The notes under the pieces: model-generated
What the model saw: the letters and a program-made list of their open reading frames with translations, nothing else
What the model was told of the DNA's origin: nothing
Databases searched by the model: none
Part shown: piece by piece, positions 12,400 through 25,304 of the stretch
How the letters are laid out: each line of letters begins with the position of its first letter
How positions within the stretch are numbered: position 1 is the first letter of the stretch
From: Syncephalis fuscata
Lineage: Eukaryota > Zoopagomycota > Zoopagomycetes > Zoopagales > Piptocephalidaceae
Length of the DNA stretch: 64,000 bases
Direction of reading: 5' to 3'
Assembly: GCA_025786725.1 (NCBI GenBank)
Contig: JAHLTZ010000029.1
Coordinates: forward strand, 62,001 to 126,000
Made by a program: the position numbers and the translations under genes

Positions 12400-15300
12400 A
12401 TGGCTTCTGATTCAGAAAGTGGTAGCGAATTCTCGTTAATGGACGAAGATGACTATGTGAATCAACAGCAAAGCGAAGTTCTTAAGGAGGATTCAGACAG
12501 CGAATCTGCTGGGACTTTCGTGACGTCACGAATTGATATGATACAGGATAGCCATCCGTCTGAGATGGCCGTCACTACAACTACCGAAGATATGGTTACG
12601 GATGATGTGTCAAATAGTGGTATTGATGTGCAGTTGAACGATGAAATACAACAACTTGAGAAACAGGCAAGTATATAAATATGTATTAATAAATAAACTA
12701 ATTGTAAATGTCGTATTAGATTAGCGAAGATAGTTATCAGTATAATGCTCATGTTCGTCTTATCGAACTATTAAGATCGGCCAATTGTTTTCAGCCTTGG
12801 AAGTGGCACGGAAACGTATGCATTCCATTTATCCACTTACAGAAGGTAAATAGATTGTAACTGTATTATAGTAAATATATTGATTTATTATTATTATTAT
12901 TATTATTATTAGTGATGTGGCGTCAATGGATAGATGATACAATTGTTGTAGAGCAAAAAAGACACGTAACTGTAAAAGCGCCTTGGTTAAATGATAATGT
13001 GGATCTACTTTATAAACAAGCCATTGAGGATTATATGTGTAGGTTAATTGACCCATCATCATATCAATGTTATTGACACTATTGTTACTATGATAGTTAT
13101 TGGATTGTGGCATGATCGAATTGCTAGAATTCAGATAGAAATTGATAAAAGATTGGAACAGGTTGATGCATCATTTGATGTAAATAATAGTTTTATATCA
13201 GAGATACAGTCTCAATTGCTTGATTTGGCTGTAGATCAAGTGATGTATCATGTAACAGAGGTAAGTTTATATATTTAATCCAATTATTTAACGTAAATTA
13301 ATTACAACAAAATAGAGTGCCCAAGTATGGATTTAGTAATGGATATTGAAGTGTCTATTTTAGAGGTAAATATATTAAATGATGCGTAATGGAATAGCTA
13401 ATAGTTACATGGTATAGAAAGTAAAAAGGTAATAGTATAGTTCAATTAAAGACAATTCAATCAACATGGCGTATATTTATTATTATATATTAGTACAAAG
13501 CAGTTTGAGCGAATTAGATCCATGTTTCTTCGTCGTTTGTCTACTGGACATGCAGGTATGAGTAGTTAAATAGTTATTGAGATATAGTCTATTAAATTTA
13601 TTGGTTGTCATATAGGATTGGAGGTACATTTTCACGCTTATCACCATTAGTAACTGAGTATTGCGCTGAACAATACGAGTCTATTATGGTAGATGCCAAT
13701 CAAAAGAAACAACAAGGAGATAAAGCATACATGATTAGAGAACCATTTGAGACACAATTAGTAAGTAATAGGTAGCAGTTTAATTGATTATAATGTTAAT
13801 AACATCACTGATGGTTAAAGGTACAATCAGGCTATAATCAACACTCATTTGATGCTTATATAGCATTTGAGAAACAACAACGTCCACCGAGTTTGCACAA
13901 TATTCTAATGTTATATGAGCGGGCCCTAATTATTTATTGTTTAAATCCTTTACTTTGGGAACAATATCTACTTTATACTGTAGGTATTAAAGTGTTGATA
14001 GCAATGATGTTAATAATAGTGTTATTTTTATTAGATGGCTCGTGCTGAATCGAACATAGATGCTCAGTTAGCATTATGTCAACGAACAGTTAGAAATTGT
14101 CCGTGGTCTGGTAATCTATGGGTCATTATTTCGTGTATTAGTAAGCTATTTAATTTAGTATACTAATAGGGATTAAATTTATATCATTTGATATTAGGAA
14201 CAATCAAATGCCGCTATAGTCAAATTCATGGTAAGTTGGAGTAAGCACTATACAAACGGTAGTTAATAGTTAGATCTATATGAGAAAACACGACTTTCAA
14301 GTGTTATGCAATCGAATAAAATGGAACTGGTAAAATTAAGTTTAGCTTATTGCAGCTGGGAGCGACGTCGATATGTGGCACAACCAGGTAGGCAATGATG
14401 ATGGTGTAAAGAATGATAGGATTTAGACATATTATAGAATTGGGATCAGACCATTTAAGCAATGTATTAAGCACGGTTATAAATCAATTGGATACATGTG
14501 AGTACAGCATCGGCCTATGGTCCAAAAAGTATGATTAATTTATGTACAATAGTATTTCCAGAAGGCGATGCTACTAACCTGCTATTGGAGTTTGCCGCCC
14601 AAGTCTACGTAAGATAGTGATGAAGTTTGTCTAAGCTTAGTGTAATCATACCATGATATATAGGCATCTACATTGAATAATGTCGATATGGGCCGACAAT
14701 GTTGGCTATCTATTATAAAGAAGCGATCAGTTGAAGCAGATGCATGGTTGGGCTATGTACAATTTGAACGGTAGGTAGAACGTGTTTAATTGGTTATGTT
14801 AATTGATTATATTTAATTAGCCAATATGGCGATGCAACACAGGTACAATCAGTGTTCAAGCAGGCATGTTTCCGTGTAGGTGATTGGCCTGAACGTATAT
14901 TTTCATCTTGGATTGCCTTTGAACAGCAACACGGCACAGCCGATAGTCTAACCGTGGCCTATGCGCGTACCTGTCATCAGGCAGCGGTATTGGCTTCACG
15001 TCTCGATCAAGTAGGTTGTTTACTAGATTGAAAACATTAAACTAATTTAATTAGGCTCAACAAATGGCTTGGATTGAACAAGAGAAGCAGCGTCAAAAAC
15101 AAGAGAAAATACAAGAGGCCAAAGCGGTAAATGAAAGGTTAATTAAATGATACATAATTAATAGTTGATTAGTTAAAGAAAATGCAAGCGGATAAGCTAA
15201 AAGAAGAACATAAGCGTAAGCTAGACAATCAGGATGAAGCATCTAATGAAATGGCAGAAGACAAAGTTGAAGTGTCTACAAAGAAACAAAAACGTATGAA

Positions 15301-17429
15301 AAGTTTATTTGTACAATATTAAATTAATATAAAATATGATGGTTAGAAAATACCAATATAGCATCTACGGATAACACAGCTATAAAAATCACTGATCAAC
15401 CACGGTAAGTTGCTAATATTGAATAGTTATAGTTATTTATACAACAATAAGCAATGAAAAAGCATGTACGGTATTGGTCAGCCCATTATTACCCGATATG
15501 GATGAAATACAGTTGATTGACTTATTTAAACAAGTAAGTTACTATAAACTGAATCGACATAGATTATTAATATTAATAAATATCAGTATGGAGAAGTTAA
15601 AAGTGTATTGCTAGTCAGAGATCAAACAGGCGAATCCAAATCGTATGGTTATATTGTTTTCAATGAATTGGTAGGAATAAAAACTGCCATTAGCATAATA
15701 TTAATTATATATTATGTATAGGGAAGTGCCATGAAAGCATTAGAGCAAGGCCAATTAGCAATTGGTGAAAAGTCATTGGATGTCTTACGAATCCATCCGG
15801 CTACTCAACAAAAAGCCGATCCTACCACACTTTATGTGTGTAATTTCAGTAAACAAATGACTAAAGAACAGCTGAATTCATATTTTTCACCGGTAAGAAC
15901 ACAAATGTTTAAATTATATAGCAATAATAATAATAGTGTTAATGCTATGGATTAGTATGGTAAAATTGTATCTATTCGATTACCCGCCTCACGTAATGAG
16001 AAAGCACGTCAATTTGCCTATATTGAGTATGAACAGCCGGTAAGTTAATGGTAACACATCAATCATAACGGTATAATAACTATGATCATTATTTGATTAG
16101 TCGGAAGCACAAGGCGCACTTGCTATGAATGGACAGTGGAATGAACAAGAAAATCGAACTTGGTCCGTGGCTATTTCCGATCCATCACGTAGATCGGCTA
16201 GAAAAGGAAAAGAGAATACAGATTCGTTAGGATCTACTGCCTCTACAAGTGCTTCTTGTCAGCTATTTGTTTCCAACTTTCCACGTAGTACGGAAAAGGA
16301 GGAATTGGTTCAATTATTCAGTCAAGTAAGTAATTCATTAATTAATTCATTACCACCTTTACTAATCGATCAATTCAGTATGGTGGTCTTCGTGATGTAC
16401 GTATATTACTAGATACAAAAGGCAAATCTAAAGGATGTGGCTTTATTGAATACTATACACATGTAAGTAGCTACTAAAAGAGTAAATAAATAATAGTAAT
16501 GCTATTAATGCTATTAATGATATAGGCCAATGCACAAGCCGCACTTGTATTAAATGACTACTTAATAGGAGATCGACATTTATCAGTAGTTACCGCTGAT
16601 CCTAATAAACGGTAATTTAATTAATCACAAATAGCAATCAATCACTAATAAATCAATATAGAGGCAGCAGTCATCAGAATAAATACACGGGAATGCCAGC
16701 AAATCAAGTATCTGACTCACACTTGTCAGGTGTATTACGTGTTACTCGCTTGCCCGACATCATTACCGAACAAGCAGTAAGAGAGGCCTTTTCCAAGGTA
16801 AGTACTATACGATTGGCTGATTTATACACCACCATTCTAATTTATTGTTGTTATAGTATGGCCAACTACTTAAAGTAAAGCTATTTGGTGGAGGTGGTGC
16901 TATGGTCAAATATAGCACAGATAAGGTAAGAGCGATTAGTTACTATTACATTGATACAGCCTAATTAAATTGATATGTATTTATAGGAGGCCAATAAGGC
17001 CGTGCTAGCCATGAATGATTATGAGATAGTGCCAAGTCATCGTATAACTGTAACATCTGCCCAACAAAGTGTGCTTGCATCTTTGCCATCAGCTGCCACT
17101 ACTACTACTACTACTACAGCAACAGATATTGCAGGGTAAGTAAAAGTTAAATAAATATGGATGTAATAATTAATATAAATAGTAGAATGAGTACCACTAG
17201 TTTAGTGCCACGTCATCTAGGTGGTGGTGGTCAAAGTCATCGTCGTCGACGTCTACCCAACATTTCTCCAACGGGACCAGTATCCGCAACCCGTCGTGGT
17301 ACAGCAACGACGTCATCAAGTACAGCAGTTACTACTACTACTACTACTGATGAAAATAATACCGTATCAACTAGTGAACGTAGTAATGATGATTTTCGTC
17401 AATTGTTTTTACAATCCAAGTCAAAATAA
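12400..17429 (+). CDS. PRP24: Prp24/SART3-type U4/U6 snRNP recycling factor (HAT repeats + RRMs)
   Basis: A gene of many small exons. It begins with an acidic N-terminus (MASDSESGSEFSLMDEDD). A HAT-repeat region of helical tryptophan-rich exons runs from about 12720 to 15050, and a basic Lys/Glu-rich linker follows at 15060-15300. Four RRMs follow: the first at about 15450-15760 (VLLVRDQTGESKSYGYIVF), the second at 15800-16120 (TLYVCNF...FAYIEY), the third at 16255-16612 (CQLFVSNF...GCGFIEY) and a degenerate fourth at 16700-17080. The protein ends SNDDFRQLFLQSKSK, the conserved motif by which Prp24/SART3 binds the LSm2-8 ring. It acts in the nucleus, annealing U4 and U6 snRNA. The HAT repeats resemble SART3, whereas yeast Prp24 lacks typical ones. 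Two single-base losses (about 12790 and 13329) break the frame and are probably sequence errors. Confidence 0.92.
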
Positions 17430-18662
17430 ACATTTTGGTTATTAGTATAATAATCATTAACAAATATATTTAATTTTCAACGTATTTTCCCACCCAATAA
17501 ACGAACGAATTGACACGGTGTGTATTATGCATGTGTGGATTAATTCACACTGCACACACACTTCTACTACAATTATTTTCTTTACACTCTCACTCTTTCT
17601 CCTTCTCTTTCTTTCTTTCTTTTACACGGACAGTTCCTCGGCGAAATTAACTCGGTTGCGCGTCTATCTTTACTCTCTACCAAACATCCAAACTCAACCA
17701 CACACTCTTTGTGCTTGAATATTGCCAAAGGCGAGGACGAGGACGATTACTGTCATTGATTGCTTCTTTTCTACTACTCTCTACTATCTACCATTAGTAC
17801 ACTACTGTTTTCATCGTCAACCTGGGGTTCTTCTATTCATCAACATCATCATCATCAAGATTGGTAAGTTCTAAAACAGTGTTTAACGCGCGCGCTTTTA
17901 TTTTATTCAAATTTGCTATATTATATGTATGTCTTAAACACCATGGTTTTGATAGAACATGATGAGTTAAAGAAACGACCTGTTATAGTAATGAATCGAT
18001 TGCTATACCATATACAAAGGATATATGCGTAAAGGCATATGATAGCATATAGCTTTTGATAATTGAATGAAATGTGGTGTATTTATAGGCATCAAGTAGA
18101 TGTCATATAATTATCATATAAATAGAGCAACAAAATGATAAAGAAAAAGTGTTAAATAATTAATACTTATTTCTGTGAATTGTTAATTAAATATTAGATG
18201 TAATTCAATTACTAACTAACCATCATCTAATAGTCTGTCTTTATATTCCTTCTAGTGATTGCATCGGTTACACTTGACGTGACGCGGTGAATATTTCTCT
18301 TTTTTCTTACCCCATACGCTCTCTCTCTCTCTCTTCTCCCTTTCTCATACTCTCTCCCTCTTTTTAGCACTTTTACTGTGCGTTATTTTCATTGTACTAT
18401 AGGCGGACTTCACCTATATATATATACACACACATATTTTATTTCTGCTTCTTATACCGTTTCTGTGGCTGCGTATAATTAACTTTACAAAAGTACGCGC
18501 AAGGTTACCTCCACAGGTCCGTATTGGCTAGTCTTGTGGCCGTTGACGTTTGACGCGTGTTAACATACATCCGTCGACCATTTATCCTATCAGTATTATT
18601 AATACTGTTACTATCGCCGCCATTATCGCCACGACACATCGTCGACTGGTGGCTTTGTAACC
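17430..18662. promoter_or_regulatory. DHH1 upstream region, pyrimidine-rich, possible 5' UTR intron
   Basis: CT-rich blocks lie at 17570-17640 and 18310-18365. A good donor (GGTAAGTTC) at about 17870 and an acceptor (CCCTCTTTTTAG) at about 18367 could bound a ~500-nt intron in the 5' UTR of the downstream helicase gene. No coding frame is supported. The untranslated leader is an inference. Confidence 0.4.
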
Positions 18663-20468
18663 ATGGCGTCCAATATGCTTACGCAACAACAACAAACAAA
18701 GTAAGCAATGATGAATATAAAGCGTTTTGATAATCTAATAAAATATTCGATTGTAGTGAGAATCCAGAAGGCTGGAAAACAAAGCTTAATCTACCCGCTA
18801 AAGATATACGACCACAAACAGAGGTAATTGAGACGTATTGGTAATGGCTTGAACTTTCAATTAATCTGAGACGATTGGATCTCAGGATGTTACTGCTACC
18901 AAAGGAAACGAGTTTGAAGACTATTTTCTAAAGCGTGAACTGCTTATGGGTATTTTTGAGGCTGGATTTGAGCGGCCCTCGCCTATTCAAGAGGAATCAA
19001 TCCCTATTGCACTCACAGGACGTGATATTTTGGCCCGAGCAAAGAACGGTACAGGCAAGACAGCGGCATTTGTTATTCCATCGCTGGAAAAAGTAGCTAC
19101 ACGTAAACAAAAAATCCAAGCATTATTACTAGTGCCGACACGTGAACTTGCATTGCAAACATCACAGGTTTGTAAAACACTAGGCAAACATCTAGGTGTT
19201 CAAGTGATGGTCACTACGGGTGGTACAACGCTTAAGGATGATATTATGCGTTTGGCCGAACCGGTTCATATTCTTGTTGGTACTCCAGGTCGTATTCTTG
19301 ACTTGGCCAGTAAAGGTGTGGCCGATTTTAGCGAGTGTCCAACATTTGTTATGGACGAAGCAGATAAATTGCTCAGTCCAGAGTTTTCTCCTGTTGTAGA
19401 AAAGCTTTTAGGCTTTTTTCCCAAAGACCGACAAATTATGCTATACAGTGCCACCTTCCCAATTATTGTTAAAAACTTTAAAGTAAGTTATCTACAGATA
19501 CCCCCTATACATTAAATGGTCTATTGTTTACTTAAATATAACGTTGTTATAGGACAAATACATGACAAAGCCGTATGAAATTAATCTTATGGACGAGTTG
19601 ACATTACGTGGTGTAACACAGTATTATGCATTTGTTGAAGAACGCCAAAAAGTACACTGTCTAAACACTTTATTCTCTAAACTCCAAATCAACCAATCTA
19701 TTATTTTCTGTAACTCTACCAACCGAGTCGAATTATTGGCCAAAAAGATTACGGAGCTTGGCTATTCCTGTTTTTACAGCCACGCTAAGATGCCACAACA
19801 AAACCGTAATCGCGTTTTCCACGATTTCCGCAACGGTGTCTGCCGTAATCTTGTATGTTCCGATCTATTGACACGCGGTATCGATATCCAGGCCGTCAAC
19901 GTGGTTATTAATTTTGATTTTCCTAAAAACGCCGAAACTTATTTGCATCGTATAGGCCGTAGTGGCCGTTTTGGTCACTTGGGTCTGGCCATTAATCTGA
20001 TTACTTATGACGATCGATTTAATCTATATAAGATTGAACAGGAACTTGGCACGGAAATCGAGCCTATTCCACCAGTGATCGACAAGCGTTTGTATGTAGC
20101 TCCTAATTTATTGGACGAGGCCGCTGGACAACCACGCGTGTCACCGCAGCAACAGCAGCAACAGCAACAACAGTTGCAACAACAATTCCAACAGCAACGC
20201 CAATATCAACGCCATATCCATCAACAGCATCATGGTCAACATCAGGTACAACAATATGCTTCACACCAACAGCAGTCACATCACCACCACCACCACAACA
20301 ACAACAACAACACAGCAGCATCAGTCGCACCACCATCAACAACAACAACATCACCAGCCTAATCACCATCGACATCCACAGCAACGTCGTCGTGGTGGCC
20401 GAGGTGGTGGACATGCTGCTGCAAATAATGGAGGCGGAGGCGGTATGAATGTGCAGCCTGGTATGTAA
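18663..20468 (+). CDS. DHH1: DEAD-box RNA helicase Dhh1/DDX6
   Basis: Exons are 18663-18700, 18757-18823, 18886-19482 and 19553 onward. The order and motifs match Dhh1/DDX6: an N-terminal [13 protein letters not shown] segment, Q-motif [13 protein letters not shown], motif [21 protein letters not shown] in [12 protein letters not shown] in [27 protein letters not shown] and [13 protein letters not shown]. Dhh1 promotes decapping and translational repression in cytoplasmic P-bodies. The C-terminal tail is low-complexity, rich in Gln and His. One frame stops at 20362. A shifted frame continues through more Gln/His into an RRRGGRGGG segment and stops at 20468, which looks like the real tail broken by an indel near 20310. 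Helicase core certain; exact C-terminus uncertain. Confidence 0.95.
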
Positions 20469-21269
20469 ATTAGTTTGATGGCTTCTCTGTTTTCAATCCT
20501 TACCTTCATCGCAACGTTCAACCTTTTACCCACGCCCACCCATTAAGATTCACGATAGACCAAACCACTTTTATTATCGGAATAAGTTTCTTTTGTTTAT
20601 TTTCAAAAAGGTTTACTTTTTGATTCACCGCACGTCTACCATAGTATACTGCATCATCATGCTTGCTTTTATTTCATACGACTGCAACGGTCACTGCAGC
20701 GTGTGCTTTTTCTACTTACGACTACTTCACCTCTACTCGCCTACCAATCCTTACTTCTCCAAATCTCGCCCACCTACTAAACATATGACTTAATGATGGT
20801 GTATTTTGTTTCACTTTCTCTTCCTACTACTTCTCCATGGCCATAGCAATTTATGGCCACATTCGATGCTTTTTTTTGATTGTAGTAGTAGTGACTAAAT
20901 GATTATAGGACGATAGACATTTGACTATCATTTAGTACAATACAAAATAAACACTCGTCATATGTTAAACTATAAAGTTTACATGCAAATAGCCAAGTGT
21001 TAATTGTCATGGCTTTTATTCCTATTGCTTCTTGTTGCATCGTTGATGAAACTAGCTGAATAGCTTGCATTAGCATTAACTGCAGCTTAATTAGTTTTAG
21101 CAAACAAATCTGCGTAATTTATTAAATTTCTAGCAATAACAGTATATTATTTTATAGTTGATACGATTATACATAGGAAATTAAAATTAAAAATTAATTT
21201 TTTAAATTATTATTATTATTGGCATCATTAATCCTTAAAATACCGTCTGTATTTACACTAGCTAATTTA
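20469..21269. other. 3' region between DHH1 and PEX2
   Basis: The first part is C/T-rich and probably DHH1 3' UTR. The remainder is AT-rich. The small ORFs here have no recognisable homology, and no RNA gene is seen. Confidence 0.5.
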
Positions 21270-22752
21270 CTACGCTATCCTATCCTCAATATACTGTTTT
21301 CCTTTGTCCGAGCCATCGTCAGCAGTGGATATCGTTTCAACGCGACGTATCCATTTTACTGGCTCATGGCATCTTGGACATGGATAGCTGGGATCAGTCA
21401 TTAGACGAGAGCGTATACAGTAATAGCAATAGACGTGACCGCAACTTGTCACGTAAGGTAGCTGCACTTGTGTACCCAATACCACTTGATCTTTCGGCTG
21501 ATCTTGATGACAAAAAGCGCACACTCGCTCCGGTAATTCGGCCAATCCTGTATCTGCCTTTGTCAGTCGTCGACGTATAATATTGCCAAGTCGTTCCAGA
21601 TTGATCAAGGGCATAAGAAACAGTAAAAATTCCTGTAGAAGCATCAATAAACAAATGTTAATATTAGTCAATGTAGTGCTTATTGATTTGTGTATACAAT
21701 TCATATTACCGTGAATGCATGCCATACAAGTTGCCTATTAAGAAATTCAAAGCTAACAGCGCGCTTGTTTGTTTATTGGCATATATGAGCCGCATTCCCA
21801 GTATGCGCTCCAATGGTGTACGATAGCTATCCGGCAGCACATTAGTCGTTTTACTTAATAAAGATAAATTCCACTTACCGTCCATTAAATAGAAATACAA
21901 TAAGATTAGCCAATGTGATTAAGCGGCCGATACGTTCGGCTTGCTGCATCCATTGCCAGCATTTGCGACGCCAGTCATGCTAATTTATATGATTTAGCCT
22001 GTATATCCTATAAAACTGTTTGTAGTTATCCTTACTTCAGGCATATCTGCCCAACCAAGTTGCGCTATATAATGTGAGAAACGTCGCCATGCATATCGTC
22101 CACCAACGTGAGTTAAACAAAAAAGACCGGACTGTAGTTTGGTCAGTGGTGCATGTTGGTTATTGTCTTGAACTGACAGTAGCTTTCGATGGCGACTATG
22201 TTCGTATTCATTACGATAGCGCAAGTTTTGAAGGCGTGCTCCGTAGGTGGCCGAGTTATTTGTGCCAAATAGCGCAAAACCATACACAAGTGCCTCTAGA
22301 CCAGCACTGATCTCGTCTTTGTATCGTTCCTTAATATTGCCCTATCGCATAGATATATTCGTTGATAAGCAATACCGCGTCTATACAATAGCAATTACTA
22401 CAACCTTAAATAAAGAAACTGCTTGCTGTGCTTGGTCGAGAAGCGTGCTATTAAGCTCTGAATCCAGCAAGGACGCGTCTAGCTGACAAACTCGTTGCAC
22501 ACGAAGAGGTGTGCCACGACCGTGGAATTTAGACTGTCGCGTAGACGCTCTACTTCTGGCTGTGCCGCACTGGCTGCCGAGTCCCAGAATGCTGTCGTCA
22601 TGATCTGTTTAAAGAGCAAATGTGAATTGCAGGCAATATAACCGATAGAAAAGGAAAGTGTTACCTAACAACCATCGTTGATTATAATTAGTCTTATTTA
22701 AAGCATTGTATTGTAGCAATACATCGACATAGTAATCAGTTGGCCAATGTCG
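21270..22752 (-). CDS. PEX2: Peroxin 2, RING E3 ligase of the peroxisomal import machinery
   Basis: The minus-strand exons encode, in order: PLRVQRVCQLDASLLDSEL; RYKDEISAGLEALVYGF followed by ATYGARLQNLRYRNE; LQSGLFCLTHVGGRYAWRR; TPLERILGMRLIYANKQTS; EFLLFLMPLIN; and a C-terminal RING finger (CAFCHQD...CGHVYCYYC...CPRC). This is the PEX2 layout: membrane domain, then RING facing the cytosol. Together with Pex10 and Pex12 it ubiquitylates Pex5 for receptor recycling. The RING ends shortly before the stop at 21270. The 5' end is unsettled. A frame running through an exon ending at 22665, spliced over an intron to about 22609, stays open but shows no clear ATG. An ATG at about 22610 is out of frame with the conserved part. 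Confidence 0.88.
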
Positions 22753-23164
22753 TGCTGTAGACGTCCATAGTTATATCACATCGTTAATAATACTATTTAT
22801 GCTTTTATTGCTATTATACCATACTTAATATTTGTATTTGAGTGGCTATAAAAGCATTCTATGACTTTTCAATAAAAAGCTATATAAATACTTTTAGCAT
22901 TCATAAATATTATACGTTATACTAATATACATTTTATAGTACTAAACTTTATTTAGTGTAATCATTATTATCAGTTAAATACTGTCTCATTTACATTATT
23001 ACAGCATAATAGCATTAATAAGCAATTAAAGAATATGGATAGTATTAAAAATATTATCATATGCGTGTAATGGAAGCAATGAGTGAATATTTATAACAAA
23101 TATGGTTGGTAATAAACAATTAAATTTTATTAAAGTATGTTGTAGGTATATCATATAATGATAT

Positions 23165-23300
23165 AGGTGAATCGAAGATATATGCATATTGTATAATGGA
23201 TCTATAATGATAGTATTTGATGACTGATGTCACTCACCGCCCATCATCATGTTCAATAGATTAGGCGTCATTAAATATAGTCATTTAACACTAAATTACA
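23165..23300 (-). repeat. Dispersed element, copy B
   Basis: The core at 23226-23259 is nearly identical to the core at 28854-28888. On the minus strand three consecutive ATG codons precede GGCG and a GTGAGT donor. About 36 nt later comes an ATTATAG acceptor. After conceptual splicing the frame stays open for about 60 codons. Whether it is transcribed is unknown. Confidence 0.6.
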
Positions 23301-24283
23301 CTAATTAATAAATTATTTATAAAGTCAGCTGCATAATGTACTGAGCTGTATCAGATGCACTTAATTGTAATCTAATTACTCAAGCATCAATACTTTTTGT
23401 ACTAAATAAATACAGCAAGCAATTATATAAGCAATAGTAATAAATCCATCGTTATAATGTTGTATCACTTCACTAGACATTCCATATACTTTATTATAAT
23501 TCTTTCAGTTCGATGTATATGTTATTCTCTTTATCTTTACTACCAATGTCAGTTTATTTATTTGACTAACACGCTTAGAAAACATGCAATAACAATATCA
23601 ATTATCATTTGACTAGATAGAAAACTAAATGAATATATATTCTTTCCATTTGGAAAACCATGCCAAATGACAATATCAACTACAGTATAGAATATTACTG
23701 TTGATACTTGTACCGATAAAGGCAATAACTGGTATTGTAAATTACATGCAGAAATAATGGCGAATGCTGAAAAGTGCAATCTGAATATTGGCTCAATATT
23801 AATGTTTGAATAATTATATAAAATATTTGTTAGTATTGCTTGTAGTAATAAAGCACTATGCATCTAATTAATTATTGTTCATATGTAATTTATGGTGCAC
23901 ATATAATGCAATTGTTTGTTGTTTGGATGTTATTATTTTGTTATATAAATGTTATAAATAAATTAAAAATGTTAAAAGTTGCTAATCATGATGATGGCTA
24001 TATAGAAACTATGCGTCCACCTGGAATACTGACGATACCACCATTGGTGCAAGTATCATATGTCAGAAGCACATAGCTTTATACTAGCTTCCTATCAAGA
24101 TGATAATACGGTTTATTAAACAATATGATATGCAGCAATAAACACCACTGGTCTACTGGTTCACCCAATTGTAGCTAGTGTGTAAAGCTAAGTGTATAAA
24201 CACCATTGCATGTTACGATTAAAAAATGGATATTATTATATGCTAATGCGTTATCAAATGGCCACAACATAACCATAGTGGTA

Positions 24284-24367
24284 TATCATCTAACAATACC
24301 GGCAGAAACAGGGCCCGGGGTAGACGGTTCTAAATACCGTGGCTCGCAACACAGCGTTTAGATGATA
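24284..24367. other. Structured hairpin with GC-rich interior
   Basis: A perfect 10-base stem (TATCATCTAA at 24284-24293, TTAGATGATA at 24358-24367) closes a loop of about 64 bases. The loop is clearly GC-richer than the surroundings. Inside lie a ggcccgggg block and a second small stem (ACGGT/ACCGT around 24334-24350). The elements suggest a structured RNA or a folded-back element remnant. I could not match it to a known RNA family. Confidence 0.45.
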
Positions 24368-24467
24368 TGATACTAATGAAGTTATACTGCAATATTCAAC
24401 AAACCCACAAGTAAACAGTATGGATATACTTCGCTATTATAGGCAATTGCATATCACACCAATCTAG

Positions 24468-24509
24468 TGTGTGATGGTAGTGTTCAGCAAGTTGAACACT
24501 ACCACACAC
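24468..24509. repeat. Strong perfect hairpin
   Basis: GGTAGTGTTCA (24476-24486) and TGAACACTACC (24493-24503) form an 11-bp perfect stem with a six-base loop. It is extended by GTGTG/CACAC across a small bulge. There is no T-run typical of an RNA polymerase III end. Confidence 0.6.
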
Positions 24510-24920
24510 CTCCAGCGCGCATTACAAACAAGTGAGCACTAACATATGCCACCCATCACAGGTCGCCGCATCCACATGAGGGAGCGCACAGCAATACTGA
24601 CTTGCTAAATACTGCTACTGCACCCTGATATCCCACATGTTTCCGCACTACACTAGTATACAGCTGCCTATTACGGGCAGTAATATAATTACTGAGCCAG
24701 TATAATACAATAGTCTGCAATATTATATTACACATTCAACACAGCTCACAAGTAAGAACACAGTATTCCATGGTCAACCAACAAAGGAACCACAAACCAC
24801 TAGATGTAACTACTAGATTTGATGCTATACCATTAACAACTAGAAACAGAAGGAGGCGAGGTAATAGCAAAAGCATTCCATGCACGTTCTTATAAAATTG
24901 CCCCAAAACATATCCATTAA

Positions 24921-25304
24921 TTAGAATGGATAATATTGGTAAATAGTACGTGGTAGCTGCTCATTGGCGTATTGCAACTGACTGAAACCTTCTAATGCAG
25001 ATACCATCTTACCAGTAATTGGATTATAATCCCTTCCTTATTTCCATATTCGATCACTTTTTGCCTTCCATTTGCCGGTCATTTCCGCGCATAATCAGCA
25101 TATCTACACTGGCTAGTTGAATCAATTGGCCAATGCAACTGAAACATAGCCAAATGCAACCATTCTTAATCAGTTGTACCACTATAATAGCGGCTCTTTC
25201 CGATGCTATCAATATTGTCAGGGTCTAGCGGGTATTTTTGCTTTCCCCCAAGTATTCTTGCCATTTGGCACACAATTAAATCAGTCGATTCACACAATTT
25301 ATTA
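24921..25304 (-). pseudogene. Decayed coding remnant of unknown family
   Basis: On the minus strand, after a plausible acceptor (CTAATACAG), a frame runs through LCESTDLIVCQMARILGG and YPLDPDNIDSIGKSRYYSG to a TAA. It continues in frame through EWLHLAMFQLHWPIDSTSQ to a TGA, then onward to VIEYGNKEG. One frame change leads to YNPITGKMVSALEGF and QLQYANEQLPRTIYQYY, ending at TAA (24921-24923). Base composition and codon-like periodicity differ from the surrounding AT-rich DNA. I do not recognise the protein. Confidence 0.4.

Noticed and set aside
20103-20414. Val-rich minus-strand ORF opposite the DHH1 tail
   Set aside because: Antisense of CAN-repeat coding for Gln/His/Asn; low complexity.
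23558-23863. 101-codon minus-strand ORF with hydrophobic stretches
   Set aside because: No recognisable family and composition typical of translated AT-rich DNA; kept only as a mention.
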